Below are positions 1 through 13,300 of a DNA stretch of 64,000 nucleotides, piece by piece. This DNA comes from Paragonimus westermani. Its lineage: Eukaryota > Platyhelminthes > Trematoda > Plagiorchiida > Troglotrematidae. Every line of letters starts with the position of its first letter. Position 1 is the stretch's first letter. The position numbers and the translations under genes are program-made. The notes under the pieces are model-generated. The model was given only the letters and a program-made list of their open reading frames with translations, did no database searches and had not been told where the DNA came from. The stretch spans positions 112,088-176,087 of the forward strand of contig QNGE01001278.1 of NCBI GenBank assembly GCA_008508345.1, in the 5' to 3' direction.

Positions 1-3000
1 GTGATTTCTTATATGTGAAAGTTTCCCTCCTCGGTTCTCATATGAATACATTTGTGGAGACAAGGAACGATAGCGGAATTAGTCACGCGGAATTTCGTCC
101 ACGTTCATTCTTGTTGCTTCTTCACTGGTCACGAATACACAACCGTACTCTATCCCAAGATTGACGTAATTCATCCCAAAACCTTACACCAATCAAATGC
201 CAGCGTATTTTATCACGAAACTGCCGTAAATTATCCCTAAATAATCCCTAGTGTGTGCTAGCAGGTATCCAACTACGAGTCAAGCACTACTGCTCACGCT
301 AGTGACAAAGCAGTCTCCGCTGGCGTAGGATTATTGCACATGGTGTTCTATGGTCCTTAAACAGTTTCCCTGGTTGTCCAGTAATGCCTATTGTTCGAGA
401 TGATCAGAAGTGAATTACTACTTCACCGTCTCCGCTGTGCTAGTCACGTGAAAAGCCAATCAATGTGAAGCGGATATTGTATAAGGCTGAATGAGTCAGG
501 AGTGAATAATAAGAGTTGTCGATGTAAGCACGCTTTACTGCACGCAGAATGCAAAAAAGTACTTGAGAATAGTGGTCAAGTATTTATTCGACGAAATATA
601 CAGAAGATGTCTCATAACACGCAACTAAGCTAAGAGGACTGGACAGCAACCGTCGATGAGAGAGTAATTCGGAGATTCGTGAGGTTTGGATTTACTCCGC
701 ATAGTCACAAGACGTGCGGACAAACAATCAGACAACACACACCATGCGAACCTCCTTACTAGCCTACGTACAATATACAACCATGAGTTCTGGAACCACT
801 TTGTGCAACATACCGTAGGCAGGCCAGTAAAATCCCCAGGCATTTACAATGCAAGAAAACAGATGGTAGGCAATAGGTGTGTGGTGAGAAACAGAAGATA
901 AGGGGTACTGGACGTATGAAAAAGAGCGAACCGCAGTCCAAATGCATGGAGCTCACGCTGGAAATATTTGATCGACTGCGAAAGCACTGCATCCTCTGAA
1001 AGAATAGTCCAGTGACCTATAACATGCCGAGTTATACCCAACCTATAATGCTGCTATCTAGACTTGGTGGTTGGACTCATATGCTTTTTTGATTTGGTGG
1101 GCTATGCTGGCTAGCGTTTGTGTTCCTCCAGGCGCGACATTTTTAACCAGGCCACAAAGAAGCAGTCAGACGAAAGCAGTTGCACTCGTATTACTATATT
1201 TCACACCACTGATCACGAAAGAGCGCTTAGATAGCAAAACACGATCCAATGGGGATAAAACAGAATTATTTTCATATTTGTTTTACTGCAGTATACCGCA
1301 TCAAAAAGAAGAGGGCTCAAAAATATACCCCCAGACGAAGACCACTTCGGTCGCGCAACGGTTGGCCGTGACCGAAGATATATTAACCGATACGTTCGAA
1401 CATATCCCGTGTCATCCAGAAGCCTGACGCAGCTTCGAGTACATTTACCACAGGCAGAAACGCTAAGAGTCATACATTAATGTCTCATTCACTGCGCCCT
1501 AAGGCCAGGCAAATCCTTCACTGTCAGATAAGTTAGACTCACGAGTCATTGGCTTCGGGTAGCGTCCGCCAAGAAAAATTTGTATCCCGTTGTCTCAAAA
1601 GGCACACATTTGAGTCAGAGGTTCAGGGTGAGGTTTTTTAGTTAACATCCCTTCGCGAGATAAAGGATCCGGAAGCATCAGAATTTATCATTCTCCAAAA
1701 ATAGACAGGATTCAGCTTTTTTATAGTCCAACCGAGATGACTACAGAGAGCTTGCCGTCGTGCAGGCGTAAAATGTCCAGAGAAACCAGGGCCGGTGGTG
1801 CGGTTCAGTATACGATGGATGAGGAACAGATCACTCCGTAGTCACGAACAGTGTAGTGAATACAGCCACAATCTTTCAAGTAAGCATAACAGACATTTCA
1901 AAGCTTGCAACGGGCAAGTACCCATAAGCATGAACCTCTTTATTTCTATCTCATCGTGCATTAAAGGTGGCAGGTTTGCCTAAGTGTGACAATTGAGGTG
2001 AGGTCCCGAAAAATCAGGAAAGAGTCCACAGAACCTATCCCAGGTCAGCATTCCGATGGTTCGACGAGTCATCCATGGCTGACGGAGACATTTTCTAGCT
2101 GCCTGGTGCCATCGCCTACCGGCCTTAAGCTAGCCAGAAGTGATGAAGGCAAGACCCAATTGCTGATTCACAATAGCTACCACCATTTTCCTTAGTGCGC
2201 ACATGGGTGTGACAGTGGTAGAAGAAGCATTACATAACACTCCGCATTTCTGGCTCTCTTTTCTACATCGGAAGCTGGCTCAGAAATTTCTTCAGGGTCC
2301 TTAAACCTCCTGAGATGTTCACAATCTGCTAGCTTTTGAGGTCGTTCACAAAAACAACAAAGCTATTCTCAGGAGATCCGGAAGCTCACTGAGCTAAGGC
2401 GTGAATAAAGTCAGCTCAGAAGCTGAATCGTGGAGCATGACGCTGATCACAACATGCCAGGAGAAATTCTCCTTCCTACGTGGACATACTGTTCCTTATC
2501 ACAGAGAAACGTGGATTCCAATGATAAAACCATCTTGTTCAATCAAAAAGAGTATAATTTCATGCACAGCTTTTGATGAGGTACCTTGTCAGAGGTCTTA
2601 CTTAAGTCAATGTGAATTGCATCTACGGCATGGTCCTGATCCATTATCTCCGCTCAATTATTTATCACGGAGAAACATCTGTAAGAGCTACACCGTTGGA
2701 AAGATGTCCGATAGATGGCCAATGAAACCGGAGCTGCGAGATGTGGTGACCCGTGAATATTAAACAAGGCCAGATGCTGTGTCAGTGCGTCGATTGCAAT
2801 GTGGCAAGAGGATTTGGGGTTAAGATAGGTCAGGGAGGCCGCGTTGGCTGGTGAGTCCCGTAAAAACATGTTAGGATGGCGGACGCTGTTAGATAAATGT
2901 GCGAGGTGACCAACGCGAATCGGACGATCAAATTTTCTGCGGAGGCGCTAAGTGGCCGTGTGGATGATAAGTGACGACGGCGTGCAGAGGAAACGATTTC

Positions 3001-3675
3001 GATTGAGTTGAAATCTGCAGTTGTACAACTATGTAGGCGGTGCGTGGAACGCGTGCAAGTGAAAACTACCGAAAACCTACGGAAATGCTCAGGCTTGGAA
3101 GATTCGCAGCGTTTGATGGCGCTGAAACTGTGCGTGGTTAGACGTGCAGGTTGAATACTTACACATCGGTAGACGCGTTGATGGCAATTAAAGGAACCGG
3201 ATGGGCGTTGATTGCAAGGCGATGAAAGATCGCGGATCACAGTCTCATCAGTAACCCTGTGTATAACCTGCGTCCGCACAAAAAAAGTATGATGAAAAAA
3301 GGTGCAAAATATGAACATCCACACACTTAAGACTAGCGACAATAGATGACACGCATAAAAACGATTGTGGACCCGCTTAAATTGGGGTTCAGCGAGAAAA
3401 CACGCAGTAAAGGGAAGGACGACTGAACAAAACGGAACGGACTAACCAGTTGGTGTTAGGAGTGCAAGTAGAAATGTACCGGAAGAAAGAGTTTGGAACA
3501 GGATCACTACATTTTACTGGTGAACCAAAAGTGAGACGCTCGCAAATGGGGGTTCACCGCGGCGTGATAGTGACCAAAGGAAAGGCGCGGGGCAGTATTG
3601 CTGAAATAAAGCAAACTATTAGTCAGGTTCACCAATCTGTAGTGGACAAGTAGGTATGCGCTCGACCTTCGTCCA
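1..3675. other. No supported gene (5' flank)
   Basis: I see no exon with paired splice sites, no recognisable domain and no RNA gene here. A 170-codon minus-strand open frame at 2830-3342 has no recognisable motif and odd composition, so I do not call it. The missing N-terminal exon(s) of CEP83 would lie on the plus strand here or further upstream, but I could not find one. Confidence 0.5.
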
Positions 3676-3935
3676 CTAACAATTTGAAACACCTAAGCTA
3701 TGTTGGACTGTATCAAGGAACCCGGAACGGGTCGGGTGAGTTTTGATCTCTTTCGTTATTATCCTCTCGAGTTGTTTCACCACGGTAATTTTCGGGCTGA
3801 CAGGTCGATAGTTAGCAGGCGTCATTCTGTCATCCTTCTCAAATGTGAGACACATCACCACTTCATGCCACTTCACGCGGATGCCCCTGTTTTCAGTGGG
3901 CTTCCGAAGGAACCGAGTAAGCGGACTGCATAGAT
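3676..3935 (-). mobile_element. CR1/Jockey-like LINE reverse transcriptase relic
   Basis: The minus strand encodes a fragment of non-LTR reverse transcriptase. Upstream of 3876 the translation still resembles the 'GI...W' segment before the RT core. It is followed by FEKDDRMTPANYRPVSP and then KQLERIITKEI. This matches the 'KKGDR..P.NYRPVSL....K.LERI' block of CR1/Jockey-type LINEs (family knowledge). The frame ends at 3676 and no catalytic YADD box follows, so this is a short decayed piece. It lies in the same orientation as most other LINE fragments in the window. The subclass is uncertain. Confidence 0.7.
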
Positions 3936-6900
3936 CTTCATCAAGTTTGTGAAGTAGTTTAGGTCCAGGTTTGTCCTATACAGCGGCTTTTGTGATGTTC
4001 AGTTCCCTCAGTAATCAAGAAGTTTTAACCCCACCGCTCCCCAAATTCCGTAAGGAGTGATGCTCTTCGATTCATTGAAACCGCGTGCAGCGAATTCATG
4101 GGTCGGAGAACAAGGTGAAGACGCAGTCTCATCAATACCATTAAGACCAGAATTGACATTGGTCCAATTGTCAAAATTCCGGTTTGCCGTTTTTAGCTCC
4201 GCAGTCACCGTAGATGCCGGAGCTTAACCCTGCCATTGTTAGCGTACCTGGCGCTGGACTAAGTCTTGGTTGCGGTTCACTCGTTGTCTTTGGTGGTACT
4301 GGAAGGGCTCTTGAACGTTTTAGCGCGCGAGGAAATTGAGACGGCCGAACTTTTTGGAACATGTTAGAACGGCCCAACAGAACAATACCCAATCAGTTTT
4401 AGCATTTGAGAACTGAATGACAGCGAAATTGCAAGTGCCGCCAGCGAGGGCTATTTAAAAACAACCTTCTTGTGAATGCCGTCATGATGATTACAATCAG
4501 CTGAGCTGTCTCTGCTCATCGGAAGAAAAACATTCTCTTTATTGCGGCAGCTCTGTGCTCACGCCCTGCCTGTGGTTTCGAGTAAAGTTTTCCATTTTTT
4601 CTATACTCAGTTTCTTCGGTATTCGCAGATTTGTGAATTTCTGATCAAGAGTTGGATGGTGTCCAGTCTTTACTTCCACGCTGAACTTAGTGAAAAAACG
4701 TGGATGTTTTTGCGCTCGAGGCTCGAGTTTACGCCCCGTTTGCTGGGCAAGGTTTGTCCCTCCTACCTCGACATTGATGTGCTGGAATGAACCAATCGAA
4801 TAACGGCATTTCAACTCGCAGAGTTTCTTATATAACATGCAACGGCCGGTGTAACTAGTGCGGCTGTCCATTCCGGAAGGGACTCAGGAGCAAGATGTGT
4901 TCCATATTTCAGAGAGATTTTTGGAAAGAGCGAAAGCCGCAAAGTCAGCCGGAATTCTTCCTTAGGGTTCCAGAATCCGTGTTATTGTTGAGGGTGCTTT
5001 TGAGCTGTTGAACTAGGTAGGACATTTTTAAGCCGTAATGAGATTTCTGGAAGGTTCTCTATGATTTTTCTATCGTTGTATATTCTCTTATCTATCATTC
5101 CTAGCACGATAAAAGCTACGACATTGGAATAACTTCTGAATGATTTCCTAGGTGTACGGCGTATCGAGGCAGGGGTTTCAGGCTTCCTCCGAGGCATCTC
5201 ATCCATTAGGTTATAACGAGAATTTTTCCAGGTGATCGGACTGTGGATATGCGTGCATGGCGTGCATGCATGACAGCAGATATTTCACTGTTAACGGACA
5301 ACTGGGATTCTGACTCAGCAAGTTTAGTTCGTGAGTGTGGTCATTCTCTGTCACAGAAACCGTCGTCTCAGGAGTAATGGAGGTCAGATGGGTTTCACCG
5401 GCGGAGTAGTTTGACATCAGCTTCACCGCCTTTGAGACACGTCGGCTGACCAACCCAACACAATTATTATTGATATGCGAGTGCTTGCGGATGAAGAGAC
5501 AAGAAGCTCCTTGCAGTCGTTGATAATATGAACAAAGATGGCTGCTGCGCCCTCGAGAGCTTTTTAAATTCTGATTTGCGCGTTCAGATTTCACCGTTTT
5601 GTTGCACGGCGCATCACTTCGACAAATTTATCATCTCACCTGCCAAATATGGGGATTCTCTCGCTCTGCTGGTTTGTCTGTTTTTCGGATCCAGTAATGA
5701 TTTTGGTCACCAAGTGATCTTTCTTTAAAATAAGAAATTGGCGTTCCATGTAGTCGCCAGCGTTGCAAAGTATCTGTAGCCGTTACACTTGAGCGTAGAA
5801 CCTTGGACTAGTTGTTGACAGTCTAACTGGAGGGCTAACGATCCACTTTTCTGAAAATGAGCTCTGGGTACTGGGAGTGTTAGGTGTGTGCCAACCCTTG
5901 TGAGATTGTAGTTTGAAATACAGCTCCGTCGTCCATATTCCTAGTTCTTGTCTTCACTGTTCCGACGAAAATGTATTTCCGGAGGAAAAGGGCGATGACC
6001 ATTGGTGTTTCTTCTGCCAGCCAGCCGAAGCACCTTGGTAAACCTACCGGCTGGCACCTACAACGACTAGACGAGGAAACGATGCCTCTTCCCGCAACCC
6101 TCAACTGTGGAGACTATTCCGGTAACTTTGAGGTAGCGTTCACATCATTCCCTCTGTTCACTACTCAAACGTAAAATACCTTGGGTGGTTTTGATCATTA
6201 ACTTAAAAACAACAGCTACTGGTTGCGTGAAGCTGAACGTGTAAATGATTGAGGTTTACAATCGTGTTTTCACTTGCAAATAGTTAGGCATGTAAATTCT
6301 ACACATCCTCCATTGTTGTTCTGTCAAAATCCTGACTATATATTGTGTGACCTTGAAAAAACAATGTCACTTAGCAGCAGTGGTCGAATTTCGTCGAGCT
6401 CTTCGGGGGGCTGGACGAAGCCTTGATGCCTCTCATCCTGCGATGGCGATGTCGAATGAGTAGCACGAGAAACTTTGCGACGCAGAAGTCTACGTTGTTG
6501 TTGCGGTTGACATTGAGGTAGGAAGAATACCCGATTTTTCAGGTGCTGTCTGTCAAACACCGGAGAGTGACTATAAAACCTATCCCTTGCGGTGGCAATG
6601 GCTGGATCGAACCTGAAACAATTCAGGCTCTGTAGCAACTGCATCCAAATTTTGGAATTGTCGTGAGGGCACAACACTACCAAAATGCTCCTGAAACAAC
6701 ACCCACAGATTGAGAGTAATCAAGCTCATGCTTTAAATTCGGGAATAGCGTTCTTTTGATGCATACTGTAAACGTATTGCGAATCAATGGAACGAAGGCA
6801 CACGTGTTTTACTCACAGTGTGTACAGGGTTGACAGGATGGTGTGGATAGGAAACCATGTCACTGGGTGGAGTGGGGGACAAACATGTTGGGTCAGGTAA

Positions 6901-8690
6901 TCTTGTAGCTGTATAGTACATGCCCAATGGAGACCAGGTGGACTTTCGTGTGCCTGACGTTTCCATTAACGTGATGAGATTACTCTGTTGTATTACGTTT
7001 CCGCACGGAGGAATTACGGTTAGCGAGAGCTATCCACACAGCAAAACCTTCTTTTGGGAGTCGTCTTGGTGGTTACAATCAAGTGGACTGAGACAATCGG
7101 TCACGAATAACGCACTGAATAATTGGCGGTTATTTGTTAATACGCGTTATCTGAGCGCGAGACACGGGCTATAAGACGAAACGACAATCCACCTAAAGAG
7201 TAATGAAGCGCTCAGCATACGCCTCACTTTCAGATTTGCGTGTTACCTTTAGTTATACCTACTTGTTCAATCAATCTTTTTAACGCCTATGAATATCCTT
7301 ATCAAAAACGATGCAAACGACAACTGATATCCTGTCATAGGCGGCAACGGATTACTATGTTCGCTGTAAATATCGCAGCTGAACTTTTTAGTGGCACTCG
7401 GTTGGCGTTCAACTGTTTTCCCGCGCAACTTTACACTTCTCATCAAATTCACTTGGGCTTACTTTCTGTTATTCTATACCACCCAACACAAGTAATTTCA
7501 ATACTTTATTTTCGCGACATCAATTATCTTGAACATCTTTCGGAAGAAACCCAAATTGCCGACGACGCTAGCTAAAACGGAATACTTTTCATTCGACAAT
7601 GAAGTAAACATACAGCAAGAGAAAACCAAATTTTACTTTTGGTATTTTTGGTTCACCCCCTTTGCGATTTCCGTAATTTTCGTCCATCGATTTGAAAATT
7701 CCAATTTCATCTTCCAACTTTTTCCAACCTGGCTTGCTGTATCTCTTTGTTTCAATTTCGACACATAGGGTGATTGATAAATCTTTAAGCTACTAAGAAA
7801 TCAGATATTGTGAGTCTTCGGAATAGACCTGAAAATGAAATACTCTAGTTATTACTGCTAATTCAACAATGTGATACTCCAGCAAAATTCTCTTGAAAAA
7901 AATTCCCCGCGTAAACTCCGTATCATTTTGTCGACCCTAGAAAATAAAGTGCTTAGAGGAAACGTCAAATTAGCTATGTAGAGAAGAAGTCGTGTTTATA
8001 ACAATGGGACAAAACTAGCAAATTAACAGCTTGACGAACACAAGAGCTTTAATAACCATAAACGTACAGATAAGTGTGACCCTCGAAAATACTACTTATT
8101 GTCGCCTTTACATCTTTACTTCCGCCGATATTAAATTGCAAGAAAAGTGAATTTTTTGATTCTATGAGATATATTCGATCAGAAAACAAACGTGTGAAAA
8201 TTTTGGCATGCTGAAACAGTAGGCACGTATTCTGTGCCTGTACTTCTGGCCTTCTGATACAAATGTTCTTTGAATATTCGGAAGCCGTTCTCCTAGTTGT
8301 ATCCGAATGCTCCAGTTTTCTCTGAGTGTAGCTGACTTTAGGCACTTGAAACGCCTAAGGAGCGGCCGGAAAAATATTTACGCAGGTGTACTAAGCCAAA
8401 TAATCCTATGCCATATAACTTCAAATAACTCAACTGACATAAATACGTTAAAATCTGCGGTATAATCGCCAGGGATATTATAATCGAAATGACTGATTAC
8501 TAATGTCCAAACTCTCCCGTGTAATCACGTGCGAACAGTATTTACAGTACCATCTAAGTTGAAAGGAGAGTGAATTTAATCGCTTTGGTTACCACAGCCT
8601 GCAACCTAATGATCAGGACTTCTCAGTCATACAGATTAATCACCACACACAATCGGTCGGAGTTTTCGCATGGCCATAGACTTTCTAGTC
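3936..8690. other. No supported gene; unannotated intergenic DNA
   Basis: Several open frames of 60-130 codons occur on both strands (for example minus 4539-4871, 5211-5594 and 6336-6683). None carries a recognisable domain, a good splice-site pair or coding-like continuity into neighbouring frames. I regard them as chance frames or very old repeat remains. Confidence 0.45.
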
Positions 8691-8699
8691 GACCTCTTC

Positions 8700-9005
8700 C
8701 GAAAACAAGCATTAGACTTGAGTTGCGCTCTCATTAGAAGTCGTCAGTAGTGGATGTCCTCGCCACGGCCGAGACGAGGACTCCGACCACGCTTTCATGA
8801 GGCAGTCGTGTTGATCAGTGCGTCACTGATATCACATTACGCGTGACCGAATTATCATATATGAACGCTCGAACACTTTCGTTTGTGATTAATCATCAGG
8901 TTGCACGATCGCCTCGAAAGTAGACACAGTAAATGTCCTGTTAACCGCAATCGATGACTCTTCGACTAATACTTCTCTTCAAGTTGAAATCACAGAAACC
9001 ACCAA
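8700..9005 (-). repeat. tRNA-derived SINE with hammerhead, copy 1
   Basis: On the minus strand, a head with the A-box-like GACGCACTGATCAACACG is followed by the B-box-like GGAGTCCTCGTCTCGG and then a hammerhead-like module at 8709-8753. The sequence aligns over about 300 bases with the copy at 42275-42570, including the stretch upstream of the tRNA-like head. Core changes (CTGACGA for CTGATGA, GCAAC for GAAAC) suggest the ribozyme is dead here. Confidence 0.75.
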
Positions 9006-9044
9006 CTTGTTGGGCAACATTTTGATTACTGATGAGTAGGAGGG

Positions 9045-9215
9045 AGTTTTGGTCTTCAACGCCCTTGTCTCATGAAAGCGTGGCTGGAGTTCTAGTCCAG
9101 GCAGTGCCAGGGATATGCAGTACTAACGAGGGTCAATGAGAAAGAAACTTGAGTCTAGTGCTTCTTTTCAAAAGGGTCCGACCAGAAAGTCTGTGGCAAC
9201 ATGACAGCCCCAATT
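9045..9215 (+). repeat. tRNA-derived SINE with hammerhead, copy 2
   Basis: This plus-strand copy keeps the B-box region (GGCTGGAGTTCTAGTCC) and a hammerhead module at 9117-9161. Stem I is GCAGTA against TAGTGC, the central segment is CTAACGAG, then comes AAGAAAC, then the cleavage triplet GTC. The A box is degraded. It lies just beside copy 1 in the opposite orientation, so the two form an imperfect inverted pair. Confidence 0.7.
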
Positions 9216-10205
9216 AATTGTGGGCAATGTCCAAACTATATAAAGACCAAAATCCTATACTACTCATGACTAAGTTCTCAGTGAGGATGGGACAATTCAC
9301 CCCACTGAACCAAGCGAGTAGCGAGTTTAGTTTTCTATAAGACATTCACTTTATAATTCCATGTGAAGTACTGGTTGATCGGCACCGACAGTGATAACGA
9401 GTGATTCAATGGAAACTTCTTAATGAAATACTGGTTGAATGCGTTTCTAACTCCACTCAGTTTGACAAGTTTACCAATATCACCCACAAAGCTAGGTTAG
9501 CAAGGTATGTTTAGCATTGTCAACATGCGTAAATATTTACTCACATTTAAGTGACCAAACGGAGTATTCCCAGAAGGCTAAAGGTTTATAGTTTTATAAA
9601 AACAAAGGGCAACCAATCACCTGTCATGCTCACCACTCTTTACCAAGGCCCACAATGTGAAGTTTGCAACCGATGGCCTAATGTAGAGAGATGAATCTAT
9701 GTACCATAAAAGTTAGCTTCACCTCCATTACTTAGGTCCGCCTGATTGAGAGAGTTAATGGCTGGAGATGCTGAGGTGGTTCGCGGTCGATCAACGTCAG
9801 TAGCACAAATGTTGTGTCTTGAGTCAGTCTTCTTCGTAGCAAATGCAATTGATGATACGGGGCATTAACTCAAGCAATAAAGCTTTCTTGTTTATGCCAC
9901 ATCACTCTAATTTATATTTGCTTCCTTTTCCCAGGTGTGGTCCTTAGATTTCGTATTTTTGATTTGAAACAGGGATTCTTAATAGTGAGGATTCATCATT
10001 TTTCCTTCTTCCAATTCCTGGTTGTGTGGCAGTTAAACATCAACATAAACTATTGAATTATTTCCGCATAAGGTAAAGCTTTCTACTACGGCATCATTTG
10101 AGCTTATGTTGATTCTGATAAACTAAGCATAAATCATGAATTTCATGTAGATGAGGACTGCCCGTCATAATTTTTGTCATTCGAATGTGATTCGTTTTTA
10201 AATAG

Positions 10206-10388
10206 GCATCACATATCAAGCTGGAGTCGGAATTAGCTTTAAAGATGAAGGATATGCAGATCATGGAACAGAAATACATCCATATGGAAAAGAAAGCAAT
10301 AAGCAAAATTCGGTTGCTCGAGGAAGCCTACGAGGAGACCGCTCGTACGCAACTCACACAAGAACGGCTGGAAATGATAAAGTTACAA
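10206..10388 (+). CDS. CEP83: CEP83 exon A (first exon seen)
   Basis: The acceptor AAATAG precedes GCA TCA CAT ATC and the donor GTGAGT follows CAA, giving 61 codons in phase 0/0. The protein begins ASHIKLESELALKMKDMQ and ends RTQLTQERLEMIKLQ. This aligns with the human CEP83 segment that begins EHVKLQNEL and ends LTPQKLELLRAQ. An upstream exon in phase 0 must exist because there is no start codon context here. Confidence 0.85.
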
Positions 10389-13300
10389 GTGAGTAGATCA
10401 GTTTTCGTTAGACTACAACAAAATATCATAGTCGCATCCTTGGAAACACCCACGGACACAATTTAGTCATTAGCATAGCCCCGTTAATACGTATTCTGTC
10501 ATTAGAAAGCTGTTACCTATCCTACGGTCACTGCTCTCATGCTTTATTTTATGCAGGATTACATCGTACCCTCTTCATTCACATATACTAAGCAAGACGT
10601 AACTACAACCGTTCACGTCAGGGGAAGCGCACATCCCGAATTACTATTCTAATATAAAGTAACTTTAGGTAAATCTTACTAGGTGAAAATTAATGATGTT
10701 GGATTCACGAAGCGGCTCTCACGTCCTAATAAATATTGTCTTGAGATTAATTAACAGAAATTGGACTTCAACATATTAAGTAAATAATTTTTGGACCAGA
10801 TTATTCACAATCCACGAGCATGCTCATGAGGAAGCTTGAAGCCTCGCTCATCTTTGCTCGTGTGAATATCTGAAAATCTTTTTTACATGCTGCGCTAGTT
10901 TGAGCCATACTTTGCTTATGTGTAGATAACAATGTATGTCCTCTCGGGAAGCAATAAAGTGGGATGTTTGTTGCAAGCGATCAGTGCACTGTGTGATGTG
11001 AATGGAATTTTTCACTTGAACATTTTCTCGGATATCTTCAGTGTTGTTTAAGAGAATGATGGTTAACTAAACAATACTGACAATGGCTTAAGGATCAGAC
11101 TGTTGCGCTAAAACTACGCCATAATTTTTCTTTTTGTCAAAACCACTAATATATATACGTTCACAGAAAAGCACTAGAAAGAGAACTGAAGATGATCTGA
11201 ACTAAAGTCTTTGGAAAAATATTTCCAGCGAAGCTCAACACAACAAACTACACAAAGTAATTTGTTTCTGCCTCCTAAACACCGCTGATTATCTATTCGT
11301 CCAAAATCAGTCGCTATCCTGTCATTATTATTGTAACCATAAAAGTCAGCCCGCCACAAGTTGATACCGATGTTTACATGTCGTATTCCATTAGAAGTAA
11401 GAGAAATCAAGCAATCCGAATCTAAAGGGATGCATTAGATAGAAATTCCTTGATAAAAATCCACTGACGCATGTCAACCATTCATTAAGTTGTTTATACC
11501 TTTGGAGCATACAACCAAACCGTAATAAAACTATCTTATCTTATGGTTTGCGGAACCCATTTCATTAGTGCCATTGCTTCACCGCCTAGTAGTAGTGCCG
11601 TAGACATTAGATATTCTTCGCTTTATAGTCGGTTCAAATTTAGCAGATATTACTAATAATATCATTTCTTTTGATCAACTCAATATTTAGTGGCCACCCT
11701 CGGCTCTATCCTGCAGTGAACTAGGTTTTCAAAGTGATTAGTTTAAAGTAAGGAAAACCGTATAAGTTAGCTCTTTGGAAGCCGTTTGAATCAAGTGTAT
11801 AGGATCATTTTCGCATATAAGACAGGAGTTATATGTGGTTCTGAGGTACACACTAAAGTATTTACTTCAACTAAACAACACTTACAACAACGTATCAGTG
11901 GTTTAAAGTGATACTGAACCGCCATGCAAGTGAAACGAAAAAACAAACCTCTTTCTAGAATTCAAGGGTCACCAGGTCCGACATTACGCCGAAAACTCCC
12001 AACTTCTTATTTGTATAATGAAAGATTACTTTTGTGAGTAATAGAACATGACTTATGCGCGTAGGAACGAAACGATAGGTTCCAACGCTTGTAAGATCAG
12101 TGACCAGAAGCGACATTTGGAAACGTGTAAGTGTACTATGTGAGACGTGTCACCAAGGCGAACGATGATGCACTGTTGCTCAACGTCAACCACCTCAGTC
12201 CTATAAATTAATGTTCGCTTCCGCTGTGCTACATTTCCACATACCTTATAATGGATTTCGTGCAATAAACAACTTCCCAGGCCAAGCGTCTTTGGTAGCC
12301 ACAATACCATAAACTGATTGCTTAAACTAAAAAAACATTTCACTACAAATGAGCTGCCGCAAGGTATACATCCTAAAATCATCCGAATGAGCGTGTTAGA
12401 GAGGTGTGACGCATAATAACGCCCGCTTCGTATGGCGTAAGTGAATTACCGCACTCAGCAGGCAATTGGCCCATTTACATTCCTAGATGGAACAGGTTTC
12501 AATCTAGGTTCGCCCATGTCCAGATGGTGTTGAAAAGGGTATCTCGTGTCACGGAGTAAATAATTAAAGCCTTACACCTTGTAGACTAATTCATCCGGTA
12601 GAAAACAAAACAGTCTAGCCCATGCTGGATTCAAATGGACGAAATCTCGATTATTCTAGCGAGTTATCAATTTGAGGAGGCATAATGGGACTGTACAGTT
12701 TGCGAGCTTCTAAGTGACCGTCCCATTTCAAATTAGCTGGACTTTTCAGTGTTCGCCTGTTATTTGTGTTCATAGTTTCATATGACGGAGCAATTAATTT
12801 CGATCTGCTTTCACCTGTAAATACACATCTTTCAGCTGCCCAGTTCAGACACGTCTTTATCTCCTCTAGATTATACAGTCCGCACAAATCCATTTCAAAA
12901 AATATGTTTCAACTTGTCAGTTTTGTTTCAGGTGAGAGAAGACATGGAAGAGCACTACAGAGAGCAAATTGCTCAGGCGCATGCCGGGACAGTAGCAGCT
13001 CGGGATGAAACCGGCCGATTAAGGGAAGAGGTTGTGAAACTAGCCACGGAACTGGACCGTGAACGTTCGGAATCACAGACGAAAATTGCTCAAAATAAAA
13101 TGCTCTATGAAGCCGAAGTGAGTAACTCACGTCAACTATGTTTACTTTTCTTTGAACGTTTTGAATGAAGTTGAATACCTGCACAATCAAAGTTTGCACT
13201 GAACTTGAACAACTGTAATGTATTGTGGTAGAATTTAGTACTTTTCCATTGAGCCCGGAGCTAAGCCACATTTTCAGTTTTGCTGATATTGGACAAAGAC

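Noticed and set aside
2830..3342. 170-codon minus-strand open frame
   Set aside because: No domain, biased Ser/Thr/His/Arg composition typical of a chance frame, no supporting neighbours.
4539..4871. Minus-strand frame with Lys/Arg-rich composition
   Set aside because: No recognisable family, and the plus strand is equally open. Probably chance or an old repeat.
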